A stretch of DNA of 64,000 bases from Corallococcus interemptor (GTDB lineage: Bacteria > Myxococcota > Myxococcia > Myxococcales > Myxococcaceae): NCBI RefSeq assembly GCF_003668875.1, contig NZ_RAWM01000036.1, positions 1-64,000 of the forward strand, read 5' to 3'. Shown here piece after piece: positions 20,462 to 29,956 of the stretch. The translations under genes were made by a program, and so were the position numbers. The stretch's first letter is position 1, and every line of letters starts with the position of its first letter. The notes under the pieces are model-generated. The model saw nothing but the letters and a program-made list of their open reading frames with translations. It was not told the origin of the DNA and made no database searches.

Positions 20462-21070
20462 TCAGGGCACCGCGGCGAGCCGGGGCATCTCCTCCGGCGC
20501 GTCGGGGAGCCACAGCGCGCCCAGCTCCAGGGACACGGACGAGAAGGGCTCGGCGCGCACCAGGGCGTCGTCCTCGTGGCTCGCGGTGAGGAGCCAGCCG
20601 CGCTTGAGGCGCTGATAGACCTCCAGCGTGCGCGCGACGGGGTCCACCAGCCAGACGTAGGACACGCCGGCCCGTGCGTAGAGGGGCAGCTTGCGGGCGC
20701 GGTCCAGCGCGGTGGTGGCGGGGGTGAGCACCTCGCAGACCCAATCCGGCACCAGGGTGAAGAACGCGGCGCCGGGCTCCGGCGGGGCGGCCACGCGCTC
20801 ACGGCGCCAGGCGGCCAGGTCGGGCACGAGGATGTCCTCGCCCAGGTGCAGCTCCGGCGCGCGCAGGAAGCACCAGCGGCCGTTGCCGCCACGGCGCGGG
20901 TCCAGCCGCTCTCCCAGCTCCACGCCCATCATGAAGGCCGCGCGCGCGGGCGCCACGGAGAGGCGGGGCGAGGCCACCAGCTCGCCATCGAGGACTTCCC
21001 CGACCCAGCCCGAAGGAAGCGCCGAGAGCAGGGAGAGGGAGGTGGGTTGAAGGTGCTGAAGTGCCGTCAT
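20462..21070 (-). CDS. Uma2 family (DUF820) endonuclease-like protein
   Basis: 202 residues from MTALQHLQPTSLSLLSALPS. Family pattern: VGEVLDGELVASP early, LGEDILVPDLAAWRRER with the PD of the restriction-like core near residue 78, PDWVCEVLTPATTALDR (the E-V-LSP element), DRARKLPLYARAGVSYVWLVDP and LEVYQRL. Uma2 proteins are PD-(D/E)xK-fold nucleases common in myxobacteria and cyanobacteria; physiological role unknown. Convergent with the preceding gene. Confidence 0.88.
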   Translation of the reverse strand: MTALQHLQPTSLSLLSALPSGWVGEVLDGELVASPRLSVAPARAAFMMGVELGERLDPRRGGNGRWCFLRAPELHLGEDILVPDLAAWRRERVAAPPEPGAAFFTLVPDWVCEVLTPATTALDRARKLPLYARAGVSYVWLVDPVARTLEVYQRLKRGWLLTASHEDDALVRAEPFSSVSLELGALWLPDAPEEMPRLAAVP

Positions 21071-21146
21071 GAATCCTCGGGGAGCGCCGGTGAACGCGAG
21101 GCATTCTAGGGAGGGGTCTGACATGCGGACCGCCGCCCGCCGGGCA

Positions 21147-22484
21147 CTACTTCCCGATGCAGAAGCGCTGGAAAAGGGTGTCCAGAAGGGCATCGGAGAC
21201 GCTGGTTCCGGACACCTCGCCCAGGGCCTCCAGCGCGAGCCCGACCTCGCCGGAGAGGACCTCCAGGGTGGACACCCGTGACGCGTCTTCCGCGCGGCCC
21301 AGCGCCTCGGCGGTGCGACGCAGGGCATCCGCGTGACGCTCCGAAACGAGCGCTACCGCCGAGGGCGTGCCACCGCCCCACAGCCGCGTGAGCACGGACG
21401 TCCGCAGCGCCTCCACGCCTTCGCCCGTGAGGCCGCTGACGCGCGGCGGGGCAGTGGCTTCGGCTTCCGCGCCAGGCATGACGTCGCACTTGCCGGTGAC
21501 GACGAACACGGGCGTGGCACCGGCCTCCCGAGTCCACGACGCGGCCTCTTCACGCGAGGTCCCCGGCGGCAGCACGAGCACGGCCAGGTCCACGGCCGCG
21601 AGCAGCTCGCGTGTCCGCGCGATGCCCAGCGCCTCCACGCGGCCCGGGGCCTCGCGCAGGCCCGCGGTGTCGTAGAGCGTGACGCCCAGGCCCTCCCACT
21701 CGACGCGGGCCTCCAGCGCGTCTCGCGTGGTGCCGGGCTCGGCGTCCACCAGCGCGCGGGCCTCGCCCACCAGCCGGTTGAACAGCGTGGACTTGCCCGC
21801 GTTCACCGGACCGTAGAGCGCCACGCGCGCGCCCTGGCGCACCAGCCGTCCACGGCCCACCTCCGCGCGCAGCGCCTCCGCGACGGCGCGCAGCTCCGCG
21901 ACGCGAGGAACTGCTTCCGCGTCCGCGCCCTCCGCCTCGTCCGGGAAGTTGAGGACGCCCTCCAGGTCCGCGTGCAGCTCGCGGAGAGGGGTCTCCAGCG
22001 CGCGGATCCGTTCGGCCAACGCGCCGGACAGCCCGGCCGCCGCGGCGCGCACGGCCGCCTCCGAATCCGCGGCCACCAGGTCCGCGACGGCCTCCGCGCG
22101 GGTCAGGTCGATGCGGCCGTTCAGGAACGCGCGCCGGGTGAACTCACCGGGAAGCGCCGGACGCACGCGCTCGTCCTCCAGCGCCCTCGCGAGCAGCAGC
22201 CGCAACAGGCGGGGACTGCCGTGCGCCTGCAGCTCCACCACGTCCTCGCCGGTGAACGACCGGGGCGCCTGGAAGTAGAGGAACAGCCCCTCATCCAGCA
22301 CCGCACCCGCCGCGTCCACGAACGACGCCAGGTACGCATGGCGCGGAGTCGGGGAGGCGGGGACTCCGGGCGCGAGCCTCCGCCCCACCTCCAGCGCGGC
22401 CGGTCCGGACACCCGGAGGATGCCCACCGCCCCCGAGGCAGGTGCGGTGGCGAGGGCGACGATGGTGGCGGAGTCAGACGTCAT
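21147..22484 (-). CDS. mnmE: tRNA modification GTPase MnmE
   Basis: 445 residues from MTSDSATIVALATAPASGAV. The N-terminal folate-binding domain includes RRLAPGVPA and FTGEDVVELQAHGS. The G domain has G1 GPVNAGKST (~222), G2 within PGTTRD, G3 DTAG and a G4 that reads TGKCDV rather than NKxD, an unusual first residue. The C-terminus ends FCIGK, the zinc/catalytic CxGK motif. With MnmG it modifies U34 of tRNA. First gene of the yidC-rpmH cluster by position, last in transcription. Confidence 0.97.
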   Translation of the reverse strand: MTSDSATIVALATAPASGAVGILRVSGPAALEVGRRLAPGVPASPTPRHAYLASFVDAAGAVLDEGLFLYFQAPRSFTGEDVVELQAHGSPRLLRLLLARALEDERVRPALPGEFTRRAFLNGRIDLTRAEAVADLVAADSEAAVRAAAAGLSGALAERIRALETPLRELHADLEGVLNFPDEAEGADAEAVPRVAELRAVAEALRAEVGRGRLVRQGARVALYGPVNAGKSTLFNRLVGEARALVDAEPGTTRDALEARVEWEGLGVTLYDTAGLREAPGRVEALGIARTRELLAAVDLAVLVLPPGTSREEAASWTREAGATPVFVVTGKCDVMPGAEAEATAPPRVSGLTGEGVEALRTSVLTRLWGGGTPSAVALVSERHADALRRTAEALGRAEDASRVSTLEVLSGEVGLALEALGEVSGTSVSDALLDTLFQRFCIGK

Positions 22485-22541
22485 GGCAGGGCAGGGGGCA
22501 CCGGAGGCCGGGCACACGCGCATGACTCCCTGCCCTTGAAC

Positions 22542-22769
22542 CTACCGGACGCCCTGCGGCGGCGTGGATCCGCGAGCGGCGCGCTCCACGTCGTCGCGGT
22601 GCTCCTCGATGTACTTCTCCACCTCCGCGTCGTCGACCTCCAGGTCGCGCAGCACGCCCGGGTAGACGAAGCGGAACGCCGGAGACTCCTCGTCCCCGCG
22701 CAGGCGGAAGCTCATCTTCAGCACCGCCGCGCCGTACAGCTTGTCCTTCAAACCCTTCGCCTTACCCAT
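22542..22769 (-). CDS. Small conserved protein of unknown function
   Basis: 75 residues starting MGKAKGLKDKLYGAAVLKMS, followed by FRLRGDEESPAFRFVYPGVL and an acidic tail EVDDAEVEKYIEEHRDD. A GAGAGGAGC ribosome site precedes the ATG at 22769. It lies between mnmE and khpB with small gaps and so belongs to the same minus-strand operon; position and codon use argue it is real. No motif identifies a function. Confidence 0.75.
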   Translation of the reverse strand: MGKAKGLKDKLYGAAVLKMSFRLRGDEESPAFRFVYPGVLRDLEVDDAEVEKYIEEHRDDVERAARGSTPPQGVR

Positions 22770-22814
22770 TCGCTCCTCTCGCGCCCGCCGGCGGTCCCAA
22801 GCGGGCACACCCGC

Positions 22815-23615
22815 TCAGGCGTCGGCGTCGTCCTCGTCGTCGTCCGGCAGCAGGCTCCGCTTGGGCATCGGGGCGGGCTTCGCCGGGGTGAACACCACGC
22901 GTCGGTTGCGGCCTTCGCCTTCCGCCGCCACCTTCACTCCACCCACTCCTTCTACTGCCTTCAGGACGCGCGCGCGGTCCTCAGTCTTCATCGCGGCGAA
23001 CGCATAGAAGCGGCCCAGGCTGGCGGACTTCTCCGCGAGCTTGCGGACGGCCTCCCGGAACGCCGGATCCTCCTCGACCTGCAGCGCGCGCTCGTCCGCC
23101 TCCGAGGCCTTCGCGGAGGCCTGGGCCTGCGCGGGCTTCGCGGCCTGCTGCGCCGGCTGGCCACCCCGGGCGTTGCGTGCCTCTCGCGGCGCGGCCGGAG
23201 CGGGAGCAGCCCCCCGGGCCGGCGCCTGCGCGGGCGAGGAGGCCGCCGCCTGGGCCACGGCCGCGACCGGAGCCGAAGCAGGGGCCGGCGGCTGCGGCGC
23301 GGCCTCACGGCGCTGGCGGGGCTCCGGGTGCGCGCCCGCACCCAGCATCACCCAGCGGCGCTCCACGCCAGGGCGGTGGAGCATCTTGTTGAGCAGGAAC
23401 TGGAGCGAATCCAGCACCTGGCTGCGCTTGCCCGGCTCCACGCCCGGAGGCGCGCCGGACTCGAAGTGGAGCGCCACGGACAGGCTGCCGTCGGCGGTGT
23501 CCTGCAGCTCCAGCCGCGCCGGGAACCCCATCAGCCCGAGGATGTCCGTGAGCAGCTTCTCCACCCGGGGGCGGAAGTCCGCGCCGCCCGCCGCCACGCC
23601 CTGAGTCCCGCTCAC
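22815..23615 (-). CDS. khpB: RNA-binding protein KhpB (Jag), KH-II plus R3H
   Basis: 266 residues starting at a GTG (23615) that overlaps the yidC stop by 4 nt, indicating coupled translation. Residues ~15-85 are the Jag-type KH domain (LLTDILGLMGFPARLELQD; KRSQVLDSLQFLLNKML). A long Ala/Pro/Gln linker covers ~100-185. The C-terminal R3H-like domain ends VAAEGEGRNRRVVFTP; its signature helix reads DRARVLKAV, so the His of R-x3-H is replaced by Leu. The family binds RNA with KhpA and affects cell-wall growth. No Jag_N domain is visible at the start. Confidence 0.88.
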   Translation of the reverse strand: MSGTQGVAAGGADFRPRVEKLLTDILGLMGFPARLELQDTADGSLSVALHFESGAPPGVEPGKRSQVLDSLQFLLNKMLHRPGVERRWVMLGAGAHPEPRQRREAAPQPPAPASAPVAAVAQAAASSPAQAPARGAAPAPAAPREARNARGGQPAQQAAKPAQAQASAKASEADERALQVEEDPAFREAVRKLAEKSASLGRFYAFAAMKTEDRARVLKAVEGVGGVKVAAEGEGRNRRVVFTPAKPAPMPKRSLLPDDDEDDADA

Positions 23616-25432
23616 TTGCGTTTGCCTCCCCCGGCGGTGATGACCGCCGGTGTCCCGCCGCCCGTCTGGTTCTTCTTGCGGTCCAGCCACTTGCGCAGGC
23701 CCCACTGCTGGCCAATGGAGAGCACGTTGTTCGTGAAGATGTAGAGCGACAGGCCCGCCGGGTACTGCAGCAGCGTGAAGGTGAAGATGATGGGCATGAT
23801 CCACGTCATCATCCGCGCCTGCGCCGCGTCCATCATCTGCGGCTGCATCTTCTGCGTGATGATCATCGACACGCCCAGCGCCAGCGGCAGGATGTACGTC
23901 GGATCCTTGTAGGTGAGGTCGCGCCAGATGGGGCCGAAGAAGGGCTCGCCGTAGATTTCGAAGCTGTTGCGCAGCGACGTGAACAGCGCGATCCACACCG
24001 GCATCTGGATGAGCAGCGGCAGACAGCCGCCCAGGGGGTTCACCTTCGCCTCCTGGTACAGCTTCATGATCTCCAGGTTCTGGCGCTCCTTGTCGTCCGC
24101 GAACTTCTTGCGGATCTCATCCATCTTCGGCTGGAGCACCTTCACCGCCTCCATGCTGACCATGGAGCGGTAGGTGAGCGGCAGGAGCGCCAGCTTCACC
24201 ACCACGGTGAGCAGGATGATGGCGACGCCCCAGTTGCCCACGATGCCGTGGAAGAACTTCATGACGGCGAGCAGGATCTTGCAGACCACCGCCCAGATGC
24301 CGAAGTCGACCGTGTCCTCCAGCATGGGGTGGAAGGCCGTGGTGGACAGGCCGGCCACGGCGCGCAGCTCCGTGCCGGGCACGATGCGCAGGAGGTCCGG
24401 ATCCTTGGGGCCCAGGTAGCCGCCGAAGCGGAACGTGGCCACCTGGCCGGGGCCCACGTTGAGCGGGAAGCCCGCGGACACCTCGCGCGCGGTGGGCGTG
24501 GCGGTCAGCGTGCAGTGGCCGTTGAGCGCGCCGTCCAGCGGGTAGAGCGCGGACAGGAAGTACTGCTGGTTGATGCCGAAGAAGGAGATGGGCCCCTTCG
24601 TCTCCTCGGGCGGCTTGTCGCCCGGGGACAGGTTGTGGAGCTTGTCCTCCACCCAGCACGCGGAGCGGCTCAGGTTGCCCACGCCGCCGAAGAAGGACGG
24701 CGCGTGCTCGAACTCCGGGTCGATGGCGCGGCCGTAGTGCACCTTGAGCTCACCCGACTGCGCCTGGGCGGAGGTGTTGCGCACCTGGAGGGTGTAGGTG
24801 AACTCGAAGCCGTCGCGCGGCCACACGAGGGTCTTCGTGACCTCCCACGGGCCCTGGCGGCCGGTGAACGCCACGCTGCCGCCGTTGCCGGTGGAGCCCT
24901 CCTGCACGGCGTAGCGGGTGTTCGCCGCCAGCGGCGCGCCGCCTTCGATGGTCACCGCGAGCGGCAGGGGCTGGCCGGCCACCGGGTGCGCCACGTTCAT
25001 CTGCGGCGGCGGGGGGATGTCCTTGCCGAAGAGCTTCTCGAAGCCCTCCTTGACGGTGAGCGACTGCTGCTCGCGCATCTTCGTGCCCTGGAGCACGGCG
25101 GAGGTGAGGCCGGCGCCCTCGGAGGAGAAGGTGTACTTCACCTCCGGGCGGCTGAACTCCACGGTGCGCGCAGGCGGGAGCGGGGCCTCCGCGTGGGTGC
25201 CCGCGTCCTCGCCGGTGGCGCCCGGCGGCGGCACGGCGGCCATGCCCGGGGTGCCGGCGTCGGTCGTCGCGGCGATTTCCACGCCCGCGTCCGCGCCTTC
25301 CGCGCCCGGGGGCGGCCCCTTGGGGGCGAAGAAGAAGGTGTAGGCGGCGGTGGCCGCGAAGGAGAGGGCGAGCGCCAGGAGCAGCCGCTTCTGCGAATCG
25401 TTGGACTGGGGCGACAGCGGGTCGTTCGTCAT
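23612..25432 (-). CDS. yidC: Membrane protein insertase YidC
   Basis: 606 residues from MTNDPLSPQSNDSQKRLLLA; TM1 spans ~18-36. A large periplasmic beta domain (~110-360) is followed by the conserved core: FFHGIVGNWGVAIILLTVVV, LPLTYRSMVSMEAVKVLQPK, LGGCLPLLIQMPVWIALFTS and IMPIIFTFTLLQYPAGLSLY. It inserts inner-membrane proteins with or without SecYEG. The Gram-negative length and the yidD-rnpA-rpmH neighbourhood are standard. Confidence 0.97.
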   Translation of the reverse strand: MTNDPLSPQSNDSQKRLLLALALSFAATAAYTFFFAPKGPPPGAEGADAGVEIAATTDAGTPGMAAVPPPGATGEDAGTHAEAPLPPARTVEFSRPEVKYTFSSEGAGLTSAVLQGTKMREQQSLTVKEGFEKLFGKDIPPPPQMNVAHPVAGQPLPLAVTIEGGAPLAANTRYAVQEGSTGNGGSVAFTGRQGPWEVTKTLVWPRDGFEFTYTLQVRNTSAQAQSGELKVHYGRAIDPEFEHAPSFFGGVGNLSRSACWVEDKLHNLSPGDKPPEETKGPISFFGINQQYFLSALYPLDGALNGHCTLTATPTAREVSAGFPLNVGPGQVATFRFGGYLGPKDPDLLRIVPGTELRAVAGLSTTAFHPMLEDTVDFGIWAVVCKILLAVMKFFHGIVGNWGVAIILLTVVVKLALLPLTYRSMVSMEAVKVLQPKMDEIRKKFADDKERQNLEIMKLYQEAKVNPLGGCLPLLIQMPVWIALFTSLRNSFEIYGEPFFGPIWRDLTYKDPTYILPLALGVSMIITQKMQPQMMDAAQARMMTWIMPIIFTFTLLQYPAGLSLYIFTNNVLSIGQQWGLRKWLDRKKNQTGGGTPAVITAGGGKRK

Positions 25433-25484
25433 GGAGTTCCCTGTGCCAGCGGCAAGGCGCCGGAGGGCGGGCGGAAGCAAACCG

Positions 25485-25703
25485 TCAGGGGACGGGATCG
25501 AATCCACCGGGGTGGAATGGCTGGCAGCGCAGCAGGCGCCAGACGGTGAGGGCGCTGCCCTTCAAGCCGCCGTGCTTCTCCAGCGCCTGCATGGCGTAGG
25601 TGGAGCACGAGGGATGGAACCTACACGCCTTCGGCAGCAGCGGCCCCAGGAACCGCCGGTAGAAGCGGATGGGCAGGGCGATGACGAAGGCGAGTGGACT
25701 CAT
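25485..25703 (-). CDS. yidD: Membrane protein insertion efficiency factor YidD
   Basis: 72 residues with the whole family signature: [55 protein letters not shown] small amphipathic membrane-associated protein that aids YidC-dependent insertion. Its start overlaps the rnpA stop by 4 nt, so the two are translationally coupled. Confidence 0.96.
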   Translation of the reverse strand: MSPLAFVIALPIRFYRRFLGPLLPKACRFHPSCSTYAMQALEKHGGLKGSALTVWRLLRCQPFHPGGFDPVP

Positions 25704-26122
25704 GGGGCGGCAGGCTCTTTAGGCGGCACGCGGGGTGCTGGAAAGAGCCGTTGCAGCTTACGGGTGACGCCGTCGAACGCACGGGAAACTTGTGCGAAGG
25801 AGGCTTCCTTCGCCGAGGAGCGAACGACCAGGACTACGTCGAGACCGGGGGGCCATTGCCCGCGGTGCTTGCGGAACAGCTCGCGGAGCACTCTGCGCAG
25901 GCGTGCGCGCACCACCGCGTTGCCCACCTTGCTGGAGACGGTGAGCCCTACGCGGGAGTGCGCCCGGTTGTTGCGTTGAACGAGGGCCAGGAGGCAGTCG
26001 GACGGAACCTTCTGACCGCCCTCCTGGACTTCGAGGAACTCACGGCGCTGGAGCAGGCGAAGGGCCTTGGGGAAGCGCTCGTCGGTTGCCTGAGGCACCC
26101 GCGGCGCCGCTCCCTCGGCCAT
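25700..26122 (-). CDS. rnpA: Ribonuclease P protein component
   Basis: 140 residues. [20 protein letters not shown] is the N-terminal RnpA helix/strand, [20 protein letters not shown] contains the RNR-like RNA-binding motif (here [11 protein letters not shown]), and [11 protein letters not shown] closes the fold. It binds the M1 RNA and helps mature tRNA 5' ends. Sits between rpmH and yidD in the conserved order. Confidence 0.96.
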   Translation of the reverse strand: MAEGAAPRVPQATDERFPKALRLLQRREFLEVQEGGQKVPSDCLLALVQRNNRAHSRVGLTVSSKVGNAVVRARLRRVLRELFRKHRGQWPPGLDVVLVVRSSAKEASFAQVSRAFDGVTRKLQRLFPAPRVPPKEPAAP

Positions 26123-26137
26123 CGTCCGTGCGTCCAG

Positions 26138-26290
26138 TTACTTCTTGAACGACGACACCACCAGGCGCTTACGGCCCTTGGCCCGGCGGCGCTTGAGGAC
26201 ATCCCGGCCGCCCTTGGTGGCATTCCGCTTACGGAACCCGTGGGCGCGGTTGCGCCGGATCTTCGACGGCTGGTACGTGCGCTTGGACAC
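26138..26290 (-). CDS. rpmH: 50S ribosomal protein L34
   Basis: 50 residues starting from a GTG at 26290: [20 protein letters not shown] and then [20 protein letters not shown], ending SSFKK. This is L34 throughout (RTYQPS, HGFRKRM-type, RRAKGRKRL). AGGAGTC lies 6 nt upstream of the GTG. It leads the rnpA-yidD-yidC operon. In most bacteria dnaA is immediately upstream and divergent; here dnaA is 16.3 kb away. Confidence 0.97.
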   Translation of the reverse strand: MSKRTYQPSKIRRNRAHGFRKRNATKGGRDVLKRRRAKGRKRLVVSSFKK

Positions 26291-26356
26291 AACGACTCCT
26301 GAAGGCTGAAGGCGGCGCCAATCACCGGCGCGACCCGTACAGTGGAAAGGGGGCGT

Positions 26357-26388
26357 CCGTAACCCTATTTCCTGGACAAGTCAATCAA
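26357..26388 (-). promoter_or_regulatory. Candidate promoter for the rpmH operon
   Basis: Read on the minus strand, TTGATTGACTTGTCC is followed by TAGGGT (15-nt spacing from TTGATT) and TACGGA (17-nt from TTGACT), the only AT-rich, sigma-70-like stretch within 150 bp upstream of rpmH. The rest of the 26291-26947 gap holds no recognisable gene. Confidence 0.4.
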
Positions 26389-26947
26389 GGATCACCTCGA
26401 CCTTACCCAAAATACTCTGGCCGGGCGGGACGGTCCCGATCATGTGGGGAAATGGGGCGGAAGGCGAGAGCCGAGTGCCAGAATGATCCATCCGAGGGTT
26501 TGGCGAGGATCGCGTTAGGCCGCGCTCCACCCCGACATGGATGGCGGGTGACTGAATCAAGAGGGGGTCGAAATATTCGCTCGAAATTCGAGCATAAACG
26601 TTGACCACATGAATCTTGGTTCAGGTCTCTGTGCACTACCCGGCGGGTCTTTTCGCCCTTGAGAGGCCCGGAGCATTGCCCACCCCGCAACAGTCGCCAC
26701 CTTGCCTGCCAGCCCGCGCACATGCCGTGCGTGTGGAGGCGCCAAGGAGGCCGCGCAGAGGAAAGCGACTGAGAGGAGAGGGAGCGGGCCCGGAAGAGGG
26801 GCCACAGCGAAAGAGAGGGGGAGCGGGCTGCGCCAACAGCCCGGACCCCCGGAACAACTGAACGAGGCCAGGTCGGCCGCGCTCATCCTGTCAGGGACGA
26901 GTGCAGGGTAGGCACCACCGACCGGCGCGTCCAGTGCCGGGAGGGGT

Positions 26948-28192
26948 GTGCCTCGGGAGAAGTCCATTGCCGAGCGCTTCGACGCGTACGTGGAGGCGGT
27001 GGGTGGGCGGCTGTACCGGCCCAACCGCCGCTTCCTGCGGGACGCCCTCTTCGGCCTGCTGGAGAACCGCAGCTCCCTCCTCTCCAACATCGGCCGGGCC
27101 TTGGACGAGCCTCGGAAGCTCATCCACACCGAGAAGCGTCTCTCCCGAGGCCTCTCTTCCACGCGCTACGACGACGCGGCCGTGGAGGCTGACTACCTGA
27201 AGCTGGTGGCCCCACTCCTACGAGACGAGCGCTACACGCGGCCCACCATCGCGGTCGACCTGACGGACATCACCAAGCCACGGGCCAGGAAGATGCCGTA
27301 CCTGGCGACGGTGCACGACGGCAGCACGGGTGAGCTCGGCACTGGCTACAACATCATCTCCGTGGAAGCTGTGGGCGTGCAGGGTCGGCGAATCCCCCTC
27401 ATGTCCAGGCTCTTCTCGAGCAAGTCGCCGGAGTACAAGAGCCACAGCGCCTCGTACATGCCGGTGGTCAAGGCCGTGGCACAGCAGGTCCCAAAGGACG
27501 CATTCTGGGCCTTTGACATTGGCTTCGACAGCCAGGACCGCTTCAACGACTTCAATGCGCTGGGCCTGCGGTACGCCATCCGCCTCAAGTTTGAGGGGAA
27601 GCGCACCCTCTTCACTCCATTGGGGAACGTGAATCCGAGCGAGTTGGCAGCGCGGTGTCCGCGGCCACACCGCCACCGGATCCGGCGGCTTCAAGGGCGC
27701 AAGACGCCTATCCATCATGTCGAAGTCGGCTGGGTGCCGGACGTCTACCTCCAGCGCTACAGGCCAGGGGGGAACTCTATGAAGTCCCCTGGGGAGACCC
27801 GGTACTCCGTGGTCTTCGCTGGTGGAGGACTCATCGGCCAAAAGCCGCTCGCCATCATCACCAACGAGAACGTCCGCACCGCAGAGGACGCGAACCGCGT
27901 CGTGGACGCCTACCTGGACCGATGGGGCATCGAGGAAGCCAACCGCTTCGTGAAGCAGGGCTTCGACTTGGAGGACGTCCGCGCCCTCACGTGGACGGGG
28001 CTGCGGCGCATGGTGCAGCTCGTCTACCTCGCCTACGGCTTCCTCGCGCTCCTCGTCCACGGCCCACGCGCACAGGTGGAGCGCCTCGCCGCGACCTTCA
28101 AAGCGTTCGGCCCGCTGCCGAGGTACCTGTACTACCGACTCCTGGAAGGCATCGGCCGCGTATTACGCCCGTCCATGGACGGCGGCCCTTGA
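26948..28192 (+). mobile_element. IS4-family-like DDE transposase
   Basis: 414 residues. RNase-H-fold acidic residues: VDLTDIT near residue 98, AFDIGFD near 193, and the glutamate in YLDRWGIEEANRFVKQ near 318, which fits the IS4 signature Y-x2-R-x3-E-x6-K exactly. The frame is complete and uninterrupted. No convincing terminal inverted repeats or target duplication could be recognised on either side, so element ends are undefined. It stands at the rpmH edge of the accessory island. Confidence 0.82.
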
Positions 28193-28223
28193 GGTGCCCA
28201 CGCGTCCGGAGGCAGCCTCTTCT

Positions 28224-28571
28224 TCAATCGTCGTCGCGGTCGCCGCTGAAGCGAACGTCGACGGACCTCTCGTGCTCTTTCCGCTCGGCGTCAGTGGGCT
28301 TCCGTCGTGGTCGAGTAGGCAGTTCGCCGCCACGGGGGCCACACCAGTCGAAGCAGGCCATGCAGACCTCTGGGTTCGTAGGGGCCGTCTGCTGTGGCGT
28401 CATCTCCCTGCCACAGCGCTCACAGCGAGATTTCGGCAGGCCGACGATCATGAACGGCTCCCCGTCCGGGATGAGATGAAGGGTCAGGGCAAGGGTATGC
28501 CAGCGGCAGGTGGCAGGTGAAATTCCGTTCAGCTCGCAGATGCACTCCGCCTCTGGGAGTTGGGAGTACAT
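28224..28571 (-). CDS. Hypothetical protein with a zinc-ribbon-like CxxC pair
   Basis: 115 residues from MYSQLPEAECICELNGISPA; an upstream in-frame start at 28625 is possible. CERCGREMTPQQ and CMACFDWCG (residues ~53-80) give two CxxC pairs about 20 residues apart, typical of a small zinc-binding domain. The tail is highly charged (KPTDAERKEHERSVDVRF). Divergent from the XRE gene at 28646. No family recognised. Confidence 0.55.
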   Translation of the reverse strand: MYSQLPEAECICELNGISPATCRWHTLALTLHLIPDGEPFMIVGLPKSRCERCGREMTPQQTAPTNPEVCMACFDWCGPRGGELPTRPRRKPTDAERKEHERSVDVRFSGDRDDD

Positions 28572-28645
28572 CACTCTAAGTTGACACCCGGGACGTTGGA
28601 AGGCTATAGCCTTACTGGTAAGCAACAGCCTTCCAAGGTGCCCTC

Positions 28646-29008
28646 ATGGGTGAATCCGTCTTCGGAAACTTCATTCGAGCTCGCCGCGTAGCCGCCGGCT
28701 TGAGCCTGCGGGCGGTGGCCGACCGTGTTGGTGTGACACACGTCTACCTCGGCGAGGTTGAGCGCGGGGTGCGCCCTCCGCTCAACAAGAAGCACTGGCC
28801 CGCCCTCATCGAGATCGTTCCGAACCTCACCGAGGCGGAGTTGGAGATGCAGTCCGCCCAGACGAAGCCGGTGCAGCTCGCCTTGGGGGATGCCCCGCCG
28901 CGCTACCAGGAACTTGGACTCGCGCTCGCCCGCCGGATTGAACGCCGCGACCTCGGGAACCGTGAAATGGACGAGTTGCTGCGCCTGCTGAAGGGAGAGG
29001 ACGAGTGA
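28646..29008 (+). CDS. XRE-family transcriptional regulator (partner of an ImmA protease)
   Basis: 120 residues. Residues ~8-65 are a Cro/C1-type HTH: FIRARRVAAGLSLRAVADRV, then VTHVYLGEVERGVRPPL. The stop overlaps the start of the following metalloprotease gene by 4 nt. XRE plus ImmA/IrrE pairs work as a repressor and its cleaving protease in mobile elements, and some behave as toxin-antitoxin modules. Confidence 0.88.
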   Translation: MGESVFGNFIRARRVAAGLSLRAVADRVGVTHVYLGEVERGVRPPLNKKHWPALIEIVPNLTEAELEMQSAQTKPVQLALGDAPPRYQELGLALARRIERRDLGNREMDELLRLLKGEDE

Positions 29009-29607
29009 GCGCGCTTCAGGGCGAAGACACCATCTCCATGCCGCCCCTGCGCATGGCGACCATTGAGGACGTAGCCGACGCGTTCCTGGGCTCCTTCTTT
29101 CCACAGGCGCAACAGAGCCCCATGCCCGTGGACTTGCTGCACCTGGCCGAGGCCGTGTTGCCGCGCTACGGCATCTACGTGTCGCCGGCGAGCGTGACGG
29201 AGATGGGCGACAACCTGGGGCTGACGGATCCTTCCGGGTCCACGACCGAAATCCTCATCCGTGAGGACCTGTGGGACAACATGCTCCGGGGAGGCCCTGC
29301 GGCGAATCGGGCCCGAGCAACGTTGGCGCACGAGTTCGGCCACGCCGTGTTGCACACGCCTGTCATCCGGCGGCGCCGCATCTCGCCGCAGACTCAGCAC
29401 CTTTTGGCCCGCGTCTCCAGGGAGGAGGTTCCGCCCTACATGTGTGCCGAGTGGCAGGCCTGGGCCTTCGCGGGCTGCATCCTGGCTCCGCGGCGCACCA
29501 TCGCCATGATCCCGAATCCCACTTTGAGGGACGTGGCGAGCACTTACGCGATCAGCACCGGGATGCTTGAACAGCATCTGCGGCGGATCCGTGTCAGAAT
29601 GTCATAG
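29005..29607 (+). CDS. ImmA/IrrE family metallo-endopeptidase
   Basis: 200 residues from a GTG that overlaps the XRE stop. The zinc motif is HEFGHAVLH near residue 110 (HExxH), with a downstream EWQAWAFAGCILAPR glutamate as third ligand near 150, as in COG2856 proteins. In phage and ICE systems the family cleaves the cognate XRE repressor after stress; target here inferred from operon structure only. Confidence 0.87.
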   Translation: MSALQGEDTISMPPLRMATIEDVADAFLGSFFPQAQQSPMPVDLLHLAEAVLPRYGIYVSPASVTEMGDNLGLTDPSGSTTEILIREDLWDNMLRGGPAANRARATLAHEFGHAVLHTPVIRRRRISPQTQHLLARVSREEVPPYMCAEWQAWAFAGCILAPRRTIAMIPNPTLRDVASTYAISTGMLEQHLRRIRVRMS

Positions 29608-29875
29608 TAGAGGGGCCCGACTACCCACCAGGCAGGCATCAGCCGCCCCGGAATACAATTCAGGAAGTCGATCGCGGATCGCCCACAATCAGCTTGACCA
29701 TGCGTCAAGCCCATGCGAAGGTGGCGATCGTAGAAAAGGAGATGTCCTCCGATGTAAACATCAGGAAGAAGAGCTCGATTCCCTGAGACAGAGGCCACGG
29801 TGCGCTAACACCGTGACTCTCATGGTGAGACGTCCACCCGACCATGTGTGCGACAGGTCCGGCGGCAGAGATGAG

Positions 29876-29894
29876 GCTACGTACTGTACGTAGC
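29876..29894. promoter_or_regulatory. Perfect 19-bp palindrome upstream of a 44-codon gene
   Basis: Arms GCTACGTAC and GTACGTAGC pair perfectly around one T, 62 bp before the ATG at 29957. Likely a dimeric regulator site; the XRE protein encoded just upstream is a natural candidate. The rest of the gap 29608-29956 shows no gene. Confidence 0.55.
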
Positions 29895-29956
29895 TCTGCC
29901 AAAACTGTCAAACATCTCGTGTCAAACGGGTGGCCAGAAGTACGAAAGGAGCCCAC

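Noticed and set aside
26616-27162. Several short frames around the start of the transposase
   Set aside because: Shadow frames of the transposase or non-coding flank; no motif or start signal.
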